Assembly: GCA_050949255.1 (NCBI GenBank)
Contig: JBMNFJ010000016.1
Span: 1,148,428-1,212,427 of the forward strand
DNA: 64,000 nucleotides
Direction of reading: 5' to 3'
Origin: UBA3941 sp002385665
Lineage (GTDB): Bacteria > Bacillota > Clostridia > Caldicoprobacterales > UBA3941
A program made the translations under genes and the position numbers. Below, piece by piece: positions 51,957 through 60,974 of this stretch (position 1 is the first letter of the stretch; the number at the start of each line of letters is the position of its first letter). The notes under the pieces were generated by a model. It did no database searches. It saw nothing but the letters and a program-made list of their open reading frames with translations, and was not told the DNA's origin.

Positions 51957-53618
51957 CTAGATGCCTGGAAAAGTAATTGTTATGGCCGTTCCCTTGCCTT
52001 CCTGGCTTTCAAGAGCGATATCCGCTCCATGGAGTTTGGCACCATGCTTAACGATTGCCAGGCCCAGACCGGTGCCCCCGGTATCCTTGGAATGACTTTT
52101 ATCAACCCGGTAAAAGCGCTCAAATATACGGTTATGATGCTCTCGTGGAATGCCTATACCAGTATCGCACACAGTTAGTTTTGTCCTGTTGTTTTCATTT
52201 TCTATCTTAACGGTAATGCTGCCCCCATCCCTACTATAGATAATAGCGTTATCGCAGAGATTATAGATCATCTCATAGAGTATTGATCTTATGCCGTATA
52301 CGTAAGTGGTTTCACCTGAATAGCTTATTTTTATGTTTCTAGTATTTGCTTTCTCATATAGCATATCTATAATGGATTTACATAGGCTGGATAGGTTTAC
52401 CTGCTCAAACTCCTCATATAATTTTCCTTCATCCATTCTTGACAATTTCATAATATCCTCTATCAAAGCCAGTAAGCGGTAGGCTTCGGCGTGAATACGA
52501 TTGGCAAAGCGCGGTATATCAACTTCCTGAGCTATACCCTTTTCTATTATCTCCGCATATCCCATAATAGAGGTCAGGGGTGTTTTGAGTTCATGGGATA
52601 CATTGGCCGTAAACTCACGGCGCATCCTCTCTCCTTGCTCCCTGTCTGTAATATCAACCAAAAATAGAACAGCGTCATATGCATTGGATTTACCCACAAT
52701 CGGATTAACAGACAGCTCGTATACCCTCCCGTCCTTGTTCAACTTTACACTTGAGGGTTTGCCTTCAAGGGCTGAATCAACAGCCTTTATGTAATTAACA
52801 TCACGGTATAGCTCCAGATATGATTTTCCCACAGCATCGCCCAGGATGCGCTTGGCACTATTGTTTTCAAAGAGGACAATGCCATTTTGCCCCATCAAAA
52901 CAAGTCCTTCGTTCATGGCTCCGGTTATGTACTCAAATTCTTCCTGCTGCGTTGTTAACTCCTTTACCTGGCTTGAAATTTTTTGATTTTGCTTTTCCAA
53001 TCTCAACAAAAGAGGTGTCAACTCATCGTAGGTAATATTGGAGAGGGGGTCATCAAGGTCAAGGTTGTTTATGGGCTTGATTATAAGTTTGGTAATAAAT
53101 CTGGCAATGATTACTGATAAAAAAAGAATGGCAATAACGATTAACACCAGCCAAGCAGTTGCACTTTTTATAATACCAAGGGCACTTTTACCGGTTGCTG
53201 CAACCCTCAGTATGTTTCCATTTTCAAGCTTTACAGCATAGTAATATGTTTTTTCACCCAGAGTATCGGAAAGCCGGGTAGCTTCTCCCCTTCCCTCTAA
53301 TATAGCGGATTTTATTTCAGGCCTGTCATAATGATTCTTCAGCTTTTCAGCCGACACATAGCTGTCATAAACTACTGTTCCGTCGGGAGAAATCAGCGAT
53401 ATCCGGTTCTCGCTCTCCTTACCAACAGTGTTGATGTATTGAATATAATCATCAGGGTCCAACTCAATGGCCTTACCAATAAAGATGGTTTGGTTAATTA
53501 CTCCCTTCTTTACTTCCCTGGTTGAGTTTTTGTAAATTACGCTGATAACGAGTGTTGCCGTCAGTAGAAGTGTAATAATACAGGCGAAGCAAATGCTGTA
53601 AAAAATTCGCTTTCTCAT
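51957..53618 (-). CDS. phoR: Phosphate-sensing histidine kinase PhoR
   Basis: 553 residues. An N-terminal transmembrane helix, an extracytoplasmic PAS-like sensor (about 35-150), a second helix (about 155-180), a HAMP-like linker and a PAS domain lead to the kinase core. The phosphoacceptor is in FTANVSHELKTPLTSIMGYA; N box YNLCDNAI, G1 DTGIGIP and G2 GGTGLGLAIVKH are present. It is the last gene of the pst-pho operon and its start abuts the stop of the response regulator gene. Responds to phosphate limitation, probably through the Pst transporter and PhoU. Confidence 0.92.
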   Translation of the reverse strand: MRKRIFYSICFACIITLLLTATLVISVIYKNSTREVKKGVINQTIFIGKAIELDPDDYIQYINTVGKESENRISLISPDGTVVYDSYVSAEKLKNHYDRPEIKSAILEGRGEATRLSDTLGEKTYYYAVKLENGNILRVAATGKSALGIIKSATAWLVLIVIAILFLSVIIARFITKLIIKPINNLDLDDPLSNITYDELTPLLLRLEKQNQKISSQVKELTTQQEEFEYITGAMNEGLVLMGQNGIVLFENNSAKRILGDAVGKSYLELYRDVNYIKAVDSALEGKPSSVKLNKDGRVYELSVNPIVGKSNAYDAVLFLVDITDREQGERMRREFTANVSHELKTPLTSIMGYAEIIEKGIAQEVDIPRFANRIHAEAYRLLALIEDIMKLSRMDEGKLYEEFEQVNLSSLCKSIIDMLYEKANTRNIKISYSGETTYVYGIRSILYEMIYNLCDNAIIYSRDGGSITVKIENENNRTKLTVCDTGIGIPREHHNRIFERFYRVDKSHSKDTGGTGLGLAIVKHGAKLHGADIALESQEGKGTAITITFPGI

Positions 53619-54293
53619 TTACTTCATGCCCCCTAATCTGTATCCGACACCGCGTACAGTCTCGATTATTTTACCTTCATCACCCAGCTTTTGTCTTAAG
53701 GTTCGGATATGGACGTCGACAGTTCTGGTTTCGCCGTCAAAATCATATCCCCAAATATTCTCCAACAACATGTCCCTGGTTAGAACAGCTCCGGCATTTT
53801 TCATTAAGAGCTTTAAGAGTTCAAATTCCTTAAGGGTTAAGTCAACAACCTTACCATTTACGGTTACGCTGTGTTTACGGGTGTCCAGAAGGACCGACCT
53901 GTAGCTGTACAGTTCATTGTCCTCTGTAACTCCGCTGCGACGAAGCACTGCCCTTATCCGTGAAACAAGCTCCATCATCCCAAAGGGTTTTGTTACATAG
54001 TCATCCGCCCCAGAATCCAACCCAATTACCTTGTCGTATTCGGACCCTTTTGCCGTTATCATGATAACGGGTATCTTCCTTGTTGCAATGTCTGATCGCA
54101 GACGCCTGAGAATCGTCATACCATCGTCACCGGGCAGCATTATATCAAGTAATATCAGTTGAGGCTTTGTACTTTGAAGGGCATTGAACAGCTGTTGGCC
54201 ATTCTCAAATCCCACAGCCTGAAAACCCGTATTTTGCAAGGTATAAACCACAAGTTCACGGATACCCCTGTCATCCTCAACGTAATAGATCAT
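53619..54293 (-). CDS. phoP: OmpR-family response regulator PhoP/PhoB
   Basis: 224 residues. Receiver domain with acidic pocket (YYVEDDRG), phosphoacceptor in LILLDIMLPGDDG and Lys in YVTKPFGMMEL. A winged-helix domain follows (ELLKLLMKNAGAVLTRDMLL, TRTVDVHIRTLRQKLGDEG). Controls the Pho regulon. It lies between phoU and phoR with one base or less between genes. Confidence 0.92.
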   Translation of the reverse strand: MIYYVEDDRGIRELVVYTLQNTGFQAVGFENGQQLFNALQSTKPQLILLDIMLPGDDGMTILRRLRSDIATRKIPVIMITAKGSEYDKVIGLDSGADDYVTKPFGMMELVSRIRAVLRRSGVTEDNELYSYRSVLLDTRKHSVTVNGKVVDLTLKEFELLKLLMKNAGAVLTRDMLLENIWGYDFDGETRTVDVHIRTLRQKLGDEGKIIETVRGVGYRLGGMK

Positions 54294-54294
54294 G

Positions 54295-54939
54295 CTATTG
54301 CTCCTTGTGCTCTCCTGTTATGGAAAATACTACCCATTCTGCAATATTGGTTGCGTGATCGCCGATTCTTTCAAGGTATTTTGCTATCATAACAATATCA
54401 ACAAATTGCTCACCATATTCCGGATTTTCTGTTATCAGGGAAATAGCGTCATTTTTAATCTTAGTAAATAAATCATCCACAACATCATCGTAGTCAATGA
54501 CATCTTCCGCCAGCTTTAAATCTCGCTTAACAAAGGCGTCTATGCTCTCGGTAACCATTTTTATGGTAGCCTTTGCCATATCGGTGATACGTACCTTGTT
54601 TATATTGTCGGATAGATCGACATATGTCACGATTTCAGCAATATCCGCAGCCTGGTCGCCGATGCGTTCCATATCCGTAATCATCTTTAGAGCGGCAGAA
54701 ATAAGGCGTAAATCACCTGCTACCGGATGATGCTGCAGAAGTAGTCTTAGGCAGAGCCTTTCAATATCCTTTTCCATCTGATCAAGCTCTACCTCTGTTT
54801 CTATAGCCTTCTTGCTAAGGGACATATCATTATGCAACAATGCTTTAACAGCGCTGGCGATAGCATTCTCACAAAGTGCTCCCATAGAGATCAGGCTGTT
54901 GTTCAGGATGTCGAGTTGAGCATCAAATCTGCTTCTCAT
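54295..54939 (-). CDS. phoU: Phosphate signalling protein PhoU
   Basis: 214 residues, two repeats of a three-helix bundle with the metal-binding ERIGDQAADIAE and ERIGDHATNIAE motifs. Links the Pst transporter to PhoR and restrains the Pho response under high phosphate. The start overlaps the pstB stop by one base. Confidence 0.93.
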   Translation of the reverse strand: MRSRFDAQLDILNNSLISMGALCENAIASAVKALLHNDMSLSKKAIETEVELDQMEKDIERLCLRLLLQHHPVAGDLRLISAALKMITDMERIGDQAADIAEIVTYVDLSDNINKVRITDMAKATIKMVTESIDAFVKRDLKLAEDVIDYDDVVDDLFTKIKNDAISLITENPEYGEQFVDIVMIAKYLERIGDHATNIAEWVVFSITGEHKEQ

Positions 54940-55691
54940 TATCCAAACCTCCCCGTAATATAATCCTCTGTACGCTTGTCACGTGGATTTGCAAACAATT
55001 TTTCCGTTTCATCCATCTCTATTATCTCTCCCATTAGAAAAAATGCAGTTTTGTCTGAAATACGGGTGGCTTGCTGCATATTATGCGTAACCATGATTAT
55101 AGTATATTTCTTTTTAAGTTCCAGCGCAAGTTCCTCTATCTTGCTTGTAGATATGGGGTCCAATGCACTTGTAGGTTCGTCCATCAAAAGAACCTCAGGC
55201 TCTACGGCCAGAGCCCTGGCTATACAAAGCCTTTGCTGCTGACCACCCGAAAGGCTAAGCGCGTTTGACTTAAGCCTGTCCTTAAGCTCATTCCAGATAG
55301 CGGCATCGGTCAGGGAACGCTCAACGATATCATCCAGCCTGGCCTTTGACTTAATACCATGTGTCCTCGGCCCATATGCAATGTTATCGTATACACTCAT
55401 AGGAAAAGGGTTTGGCTTTTGGAATACCATGCCGACACGCTTACGCAACAGATTAACATCGATATTTTCATATATATCTATATCATCCAGAAATACCTTA
55501 CCTTCAATTCTACATCCCTCAATAAGGTCATTCATCCGGTTGAGGCTTTTTAGCAAGGTTGATTTACCACAGCCCGATGGTCCTATAAAGGCGGTGATTT
55601 CGTTGGCCGGGATGCTCATATTAATTTTTTTCAGTGCCTGAAAGTCCCCATAATATAAGTCTAAATTCTGTATTCTAAATTTATCCATCAT
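54939..55691 (-). CDS. pstB: Phosphate ABC transporter ATPase PstB
   Basis: 250 residues. Walker A GPSGCGKSTLLKSLNRMND, Q-loop VFQKPNPFPMSVYDN, signature LSLSGGQQQR, Walker B VLLMDEPTSALDP and H-loop MVTHNMQQ match PstB closely. It overlaps pstA by four bases (ATGA). Drives high-affinity phosphate uptake. Confidence 0.95.
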   Translation of the reverse strand: MMDKFRIQNLDLYYGDFQALKKINMSIPANEITAFIGPSGCGKSTLLKSLNRMNDLIEGCRIEGKVFLDDIDIYENIDVNLLRKRVGMVFQKPNPFPMSVYDNIAYGPRTHGIKSKARLDDIVERSLTDAAIWNELKDRLKSNALSLSGGQQQRLCIARALAVEPEVLLMDEPTSALDPISTSKIEELALELKKKYTIIMVTHNMQQATRISDKTAFFLMGEIIEMDETEKLFANPRDKRTEDYITGRFG

Positions 55692-56527
55692 ACCTTTCCT
55701 TTCCCTAATCTTTTTGCAATCGATGCAGAAACAGTATTGAGTCCGATAACAATAACCAGAAGTACTACCGCGGTAGCATAGGACTGCTCAATAAATAAGC
55801 CTTCTGTCCATAGTGCATACATATGGACGGAAAGGGTCCTACCTGAGCCCAGCAAGTTAGCAGGTATTTGGGCTACCGATCCGGCGGTGTATATCAGTGC
55901 TGCCGTTTCGCCTACAATTCGCCCCACCGACAGGACGATACCTGCAAGGATGCCCGGCATGGCAGCAGGTAAAACTATTCTAAATATGGTACGCAGCTTT
56001 CCTGCACCGAGCCCAAAGCTCCCCTCCCGGTATGAATCCGGAACGCTCATGAGAGCCTCTTCCGTTGTCCTCATAATAACGGGCAGTATCATAATCGCCA
56101 GAGTTAAGGCTCCCGCCAACAGGGAATACCCGAAGCCCAGGGTTGTAACAAAGAGCAGGAAACCAAACAGGCCATAGACAATTGAGGGGATTCCTGCCAA
56201 GGTTTCAGCCGTTAATCTGACCAGGGAAACAAGCCTGTTCCCGCGTTTTGCATATTCAACAAGGTAGAGCGCAGAAAATATGCCCAGGGGAACGGCAATC
56301 AGCAGGGATAGTAGAGTTATCGTAATAGTATTAATAAGTGCCGGAAACATGGATACATTTTCTGTAGTATAGGTGAAGCTAAACAGATTAAAAGACAGGT
56401 GCGGAATGCCTTTTACCAAAATATAGATTACCAGACATATCAGTATACCTGCGGTTAATACAGCCGAAAGATAAACAGCGCCCCTTAGCAGTATTGCCTG
56501 GATTCTTGACCAGCTTCGCATTTTCAT
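55688..56527 (-). CDS. pstA: Phosphate ABC transporter permease PstA
   Basis: 279 residues, six membrane segments, with the permease EAA-type loop (REGSFGLGAGKLRTIFRIVL). Overlaps pstC and pstB by four bases each. Forms the phosphate channel with PstC. Confidence 0.94.
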   Translation of the reverse strand: MKMRSWSRIQAILLRGAVYLSAVLTAGILICLVIYILVKGIPHLSFNLFSFTYTTENVSMFPALINTITITLLSLLIAVPLGIFSALYLVEYAKRGNRLVSLVRLTAETLAGIPSIVYGLFGFLLFVTTLGFGYSLLAGALTLAIMILPVIMRTTEEALMSVPDSYREGSFGLGAGKLRTIFRIVLPAAMPGILAGIVLSVGRIVGETAALIYTAGSVAQIPANLLGSGRTLSVHMYALWTEGLFIEQSYATAVVLLVIVIGLNTVSASIAKRLGKGKV

Positions 56528-57381
56528 ATCTTAGACCTCCTTTTGATTACTGAGAAGGTAAGATTAATGATGAGTATGAATACAAACAGGACCACTGCCG
56601 TCGCAATTAAGGCGCCCCTGTGCAAGTCAGCAGCATATCCCATTTCAAGTACGATGTTCGCAGTCAGAGTCCTTAATCCCTTAAGCAGTCCCGATGGAAT
56701 TATTGCCTGATTCCCGGCTACCATAACAACCGCCATGGTTTCTCCAATAGCGCGGCCTATTCCGAGTATGACCCCAGCCAGAATACCGGATTTAGCGGCC
56801 GGTAAAACTGTGAAAAATATGCTTCTTTCGTGTGTTGCGCCCAAAGCTAGGGCACCTTCATAGTAACTCTCGGGCACAGCCCGTATTGCAGTCTCGGATA
56901 CCCCTATCACAGTTGGAAGTATCATAATCCCGAGAACGATAGAGGCAGCCAACATGCTTGATCCGCTTCCTCCCAGATAGTTGCGGATCAAAGGCAAGAT
57001 CACCATCAAACCGAAGAAGCCAAACACGACGGATGGAATCCCGGCAAGCAGATCTATTATGGGTTTTAGTATCCTATAGAGCTTTTGGGGGCAGAAATGG
57101 GCCAAAAACACTGCAGTGAGGATCCCGATAGGTACACCAATAACAATCGCGCCGGCTGTGACATAGAGGCTTCCCAGTATCATGGGGAAAATGCCGTAAA
57201 TATTGCTGGACGGTTTCCAAACAGTCCCGGACAGGAACTTAAATACACCTATTTCGGCCATTGCGGGTATACCGTTTATGAATATGAATATACAGATGAG
57301 AGCAACAGCAAGTATGGATATACAGGCCGATAACAGGAAAACAATATGCATGACTTGCTCTTTTAACTTGTTTTTTATCAT
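56524..57381 (-). CDS. pstC: Phosphate ABC transporter permease PstC
   Basis: 285 residues, six membrane segments, with the loop YYEGALALGATHERSIFFTV. Partners PstA. The first permease gene after pstS, 40 bp downstream of it. Confidence 0.94.
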   Translation of the reverse strand: MIKNKLKEQVMHIVFLLSACISILAVALICIFIFINGIPAMAEIGVFKFLSGTVWKPSSNIYGIFPMILGSLYVTAGAIVIGVPIGILTAVFLAHFCPQKLYRILKPIIDLLAGIPSVVFGFFGLMVILPLIRNYLGGSGSSMLAASIVLGIMILPTVIGVSETAIRAVPESYYEGALALGATHERSIFFTVLPAAKSGILAGVILGIGRAIGETMAVVMVAGNQAIIPSGLLKGLRTLTANIVLEMGYAADLHRGALIATAVVLFVFILIINLTFSVIKRRSKI

Positions 57382-57420
57382 ATGTTATCCTCCATAATGT
57401 CGTAATAGCTAATGGTTATG

Positions 57421-58308
57421 TTATTCATCCTTTGATTTATTTGATATCTCAGACCACTTGGTGATCTCACCCATATATATCTTTCTTACCTGCTCCACAC
57501 TTAAGTTGTCCACTGTATTCTTGTTGTTTACAATTACCACAATTCCGTCTATTGCAATGGGAGTAGCGGTAAGCCCGCTTGAGATTTCGCTTTCTTTAAG
57601 CTCACGACTAGCCAATCCGATATCGCATATATCTTCTATAACGCTGTTTACACCGGTGGTGGAATCGCTTTGATTAATCTCGATTGTAGCGTTTGTATTT
57701 ATAGCCAGGTATGCTTCTTTCAGTTTTTCCATTACAGGTGAGACGGAGGAGGAGCCTGCAATAGCGATTTTTCCTGATGGTTTCGTTCCGTCATAAGCAG
57801 CTTTATCGGATGCAGCTATATAACCACTGTCTTCGACAACCTTTTGCCCTTCCGATGATAGGATGAATTTTATAAAGTCCTGTGCGACTTCTGATAGGTT
57901 GTCCTTTGTTACGATATTAAAGGGACGGGAAATCTTGTAGCTTCCGTTTTTAATGTTCTCGATTGAAGCCTCGGCATTGTCTATCTTTAGGGCTTTAATT
58001 CTCTCGTTCATTGAACCCAGGGAAATATAGCCGATTGCGCTGGTGTTTAGGGAAACACTCGTCATCATAACGCCCGTGCTTTGGGTGATATCGGCAGTTG
58101 GAACGGTAGCGTCGATTTTTTCCCCGCTTTCATCTCTCTGTTCGACGCCGAACAGCTCAACAAAGGCACCACGGGTTCCGGAGCCGTCCTCCCTGGATAT
58201 AACCGTTATGTCGCTGTTCTCATCAAACCCTCTTTCGACACAGCCTGTAAAATATGTTAAGGCAAGAAGCCCTATCAGAAAAAGAGCTATTGTTTTTATT
58301 CTTTTCAT
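57421..58308 (-). CDS. pstS: Phosphate-binding lipoprotein PstS, circularly permuted
   Basis: 295 residues with a lipobox (LTYFTGC, Cys23). The usual PstS order is inverted. The segment that normally forms the C-terminal half (VISREDGSGTRGAFVELFG, then SAIGYISLG and SRPFNIVTK to GYIAA) comes first, at about 34-166. The segment that normally opens the mature protein (IAIAGSSSVSPVMEKLKEAY, then SDSTTG, IGLASRELKESE and IYMGEITKWSEI) comes second, from about 180 to the end. All phosphate-binding motifs are kept, so the fold can close with new termini. Similar order is known to me from other Clostridia. The ATG follows AAGGAG. Confidence 0.92.
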   Translation of the reverse strand: MKRIKTIALFLIGLLALTYFTGCVERGFDENSDITVISREDGSGTRGAFVELFGVEQRDESGEKIDATVPTADITQSTGVMMTSVSLNTSAIGYISLGSMNERIKALKIDNAEASIENIKNGSYKISRPFNIVTKDNLSEVAQDFIKFILSSEGQKVVEDSGYIAASDKAAYDGTKPSGKIAIAGSSSVSPVMEKLKEAYLAINTNATIEINQSDSTTGVNSVIEDICDIGLASRELKESEISSGLTATPIAIDGIVVIVNNKNTVDNLSVEQVRKIYMGEITKWSEISNKSKDE

Positions 58309-58526
58309 GCAAGATCTCCTTTTCGTCCTTTTCCTATTTATTATTTCTTATGTATGACTATATATTAAGGAATGAATGTAAAGTCTAAAATCATGCTAAT
58401 GTTAAATCCAGGTAAAATATTCGACATAATCTATGGTCTTTAGATGTCAGTTATCTAAAAAGATACTAATATTATCCATATACCCCTAAAAATTTATTTA
58501 AAATCATATCTTTGGATTTGGGGCGA
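58309..58526. promoter_or_regulatory. pstS upstream region, possible Pho box
   Basis: On the minus strand TTTAACA and TTTACA lie about 24 bases apart (58375-58406), reminiscent of the repeated TTAACA-type PhoP sites of Firmicutes; the spacing is not exact. The region should carry the operon promoter. No gene seen. Confidence 0.3.
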
Positions 58527-58562
58527 TAAAAAAAACAAAGCACTCTTATAGTAGCGGAGTGC
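58527..58562 (-). terminator. Terminator beyond the GNAT relic
   Basis: GCACTC (58540-58545) pairs with GAGTGC (58557-58562); on the minus strand TTTGTTTTTTTTA follows. Ends the transcript carrying the AlkZ-like gene and the relic. Confidence 0.75.
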
Positions 58563-58640
58563 CTTGCTTGTTATGGTTGATCTGTAGTAGCCTTAATAAG
58601 TTTCTTCAGGATAAATGTAGCCCTGTTTTTACAAAAGAGG

Positions 58641-58920
58641 CTATATTAGGGATCTTCTCATTCTGATACAGTTCATTTCCTTACCGAAGTTGTAAATTTT
58701 GCTTGCACCATCGGGAGCAAAACCGCATTTTTCATAAAATTTTATAGCATTCAGGTTTTCTTCAAATACCCATAAGACCATATTTGTCTTATCAGCTGAC
58801 CTTGCTTTATCCATGGCAAATTCCAGTGCTATTGTTCCGATGCCACGACGGTAGTAATCAATGTATGTCCGCCATAGCCTGTTTATCGGCATAGGTACCG
58901 AGTCTGATGGTAATATTCAT
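58641..58920 (-). pseudogene. GNAT acetyltransferase relic with internal deletion
   Basis: The start MNITIRLGTYADKQAMADIH (from 58918-58920) is followed at once by a stop and shifted frame, then by YYRRGIGTIALEFAMDKARS to the normal end. Compared with the intact gene at 60197-60724, about 80 codons are missing between IH and DYY and the frame is shifted. Homology continues about 30 bases into the 5' flank. The two GNAT copies flank the AlkZ-like gene in direct orientation. Confidence 0.85.
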
Positions 58921-58953
58921 ATTTTTACCTCACCTAACATGGATAATCTGCCC

Positions 58954-60150
58954 TTAATTTTTTACCAGTATATCAGTATAGCTTTTAAAACGAGGCACTC
59001 CCAGATATTCTGTAAAGTTACTTATGGCAAGATCAATTGCCTCTAGCATTTCTTCAGTAACTTCAATTCCAGGTTCCCAGTACCAGCTTTTAATGCTAAA
59101 GGGTTCATCGGATGCTGTCTTTTCCGGTTCAAATCTGGCTATAAATTGGTTCCCATATATGACCGGTAAAACATAATAACCATACTTTCTCTTAGCGGCC
59201 GGCGTATACACTTCCCATCGGTAGTTAAAATCGAATAATTCCGAAATCATGTCCCTGTCCCATATCATATTGTCAAGTGGGGCGAGAAACTTTACCTTTT
59301 TGCTTTTCTCCTTGAATTTGAAGAACTTCTCATCCCCTTTAGCAATATAGAAGGGAACTTTTATACCTGAAACGGTAAAGCGTATTATTTCGCCTTCTTC
59401 ATACAGCATTTCCAGAATAGCTTTTCTTTTACGGCTGTCAGAAATATAATGTCCCAGCCATCCACCACCGCTCCTTTCCCATAATGCGCCTACGCTTCTA
59501 ATCCTTCTTTTTATGTACCATCTTAAAAAATCTTCTTCATTTTGGAAGTCAAAATTGTAGGCGAACTCTCCGGGTAAGACATTTGATGTGAAATCATAGT
59601 ATTTCTGTGTCCCTCTTCTTTCTGCGACACACAGCTCCCCGCTACTGTAAAGGTAATCAAGTGCGGCACTTGATAATTTTATATGCCCCCAACGGCTTTC
59701 CCTGCTCCCCCCTATGGAAATATCTCTTGATCCTGTGATTCCGTTTTCCCTTATAAACCTTCTTATATCATCCAATATGTCAAGTGCCTCCAATTGTCCA
59801 CGATAAGATAAGGTCTTTTTTACGCTTTGAGTATGTGCTTCCCGTATCTTCGCAAATAGGGGGTAGTCCTCTACTCTGTATATATTCATTTCTTTATCGT
59901 AACCATCAACCAGTGCACGTTCATTATATAAAAGATTCTGTAATATTTCCGGTTTATAGCCTTGTACTTTGGATTGTAAAACAAGGTCGGGATTACGACC
60001 GACCACGTTTAAGGGATCGTACTGAATACTGCCTACTCTGTTAAAATATTTCATAACCCCATCTTTTCCTGCAAGGCTTTCATAGTCATTTAAGTTATGA
60101 TAATTAACTAGAAATTGTCGTAATTCTTCTTTTAAAATGGTATCTTTCAT
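58954..60150 (-). CDS. AlkZ/YcaQ-like DNA glycosylase (HTH_42 family)
   Basis: 398 residues with tandem winged helices and a beta-barrel, the fold of AlkZ and YcaQ, which unhook alkylation-induced interstrand crosslinks. The catalytic QxD-type motif is present as GSIQYDPLNVV (Gln-Tyr-Asp, about residues 43-45), like AlkZ of the QxD group rather than the QxQ of E. coli YcaQ. Other family segments are LSSAALDYLYSSGELCVAER and APLDNMIWDRD. It is flanked by two GNAT copies, an arrangement that often accompanies genes for producing or resisting DNA-alkylating metabolites. Confidence 0.85.
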   Translation of the reverse strand: MKDTILKEELRQFLVNYHNLNDYESLAGKDGVMKYFNRVGSIQYDPLNVVGRNPDLVLQSKVQGYKPEILQNLLYNERALVDGYDKEMNIYRVEDYPLFAKIREAHTQSVKKTLSYRGQLEALDILDDIRRFIRENGITGSRDISIGGSRESRWGHIKLSSAALDYLYSSGELCVAERRGTQKYYDFTSNVLPGEFAYNFDFQNEEDFLRWYIKRRIRSVGALWERSGGGWLGHYISDSRKRKAILEMLYEEGEIIRFTVSGIKVPFYIAKGDEKFFKFKEKSKKVKFLAPLDNMIWDRDMISELFDFNYRWEVYTPAAKRKYGYYVLPVIYGNQFIARFEPEKTASDEPFSIKSWYWEPGIEVTEEMLEAIDLAISNFTEYLGVPRFKSYTDILVKN

Positions 60151-60196
60151 ATATACACCTCTTTAGAAGTCCTACCATGAACCTCATCAATTCTTA

Positions 60197-60724
60197 TCAC
60201 AATGATCTTCTCATTCTGATACAGTTGATTTCCTTACCATAGTTATAAACTTTGCTTGCACCATCGGGAGAAAAACCGCATTTTTCATAAAATTTAATAG
60301 CATTCAGGTTATCTTCAAACACCCACAAGAGCATATTTGTTTTGCCTGCTGCCCTTGCCTTGTTCATGGCAAATTCCAGCGCTATTGTCCCAATGCCACT
60401 TCGATAGTAGTCGGGGTGTAGATAAATGCCGTGCAACTCCCAGAAACTGTGGTCTATGCCTATATCATTTTTTATCTCTATATCCTCTTGTTGTGGTGGT
60501 CCAACCGTAACCATTCCGACAGCTGTGTTATCATTCAAAATAATGTGGTGAATCCTATTTTCCGCTGATAAAATACGCTCCCACTTTACAGTACGAACAG
60601 CGGATCTCTTTTTGATATATTCTACTGGTATAATATCCTTATAGGCAACTTCCCACGAGCGAGAGTGTATGTTGGCCATATCCTGTTTATCGGCATAGGT
60701 AGCGAGTCTGATGCTAATATTCAT
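60197..60724 (-). CDS. GNAT family N-acetyltransferase
   Basis: About 175 residues. The acetyl-CoA-binding motif A is YYRSGIGTIALEFAM, with NAIKFYEKCGF near the end. Resembles small-molecule acetyltransferases of unknown target. I choose the ATG at 60724 (MNISIRLATY) because AGGTGG lies about nine bases upstream and the relic at 58641 shares this start; the frame opens at 60745. Confidence 0.88.
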   Translation of the reverse strand: MNISIRLATYADKQDMANIHSRSWEVAYKDIIPVEYIKKRSAVRTVKWERILSAENRIHHIILNDNTAVGMVTVGPPQQEDIEIKNDIGIDHSFWELHGIYLHPDYYRSGIGTIALEFAMNKARAAGKTNMLLWVFEDNLNAIKFYEKCGFSPDGASKVYNYGKEINCIRMRRSL

Positions 60725-60892
60725 AATATCATCCCACCTAAACAAATAATCTGCACTTCCAAATTCCTTAAACTATTCAATCGCCCCATTTAAACGAATT
60801 TATATTTCCATTTAAGCCCACTGCTTATAAACATTCTAATATATTTCAAGCGTGGTGTATAGCTAAATCCAGGCTTGTAACACCAATTTTTA

Positions 60893-60935
60893 TATAAAAA
60901 AGCAGATGAAAATCAAAAGATTGATTCGCATCTGC
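60893..60935 (-). terminator. Terminator after the flavodiiron gene
   Basis: GCAGATG (60902-60908) pairs with CATCTGC (60929-60935); on the minus strand TTTTTTAT follows. Confidence 0.8.
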
Positions 60936-60974
60936 CTTATATCCAGAGCTTATCTTTCGGTAGCTCCTAAGAAA

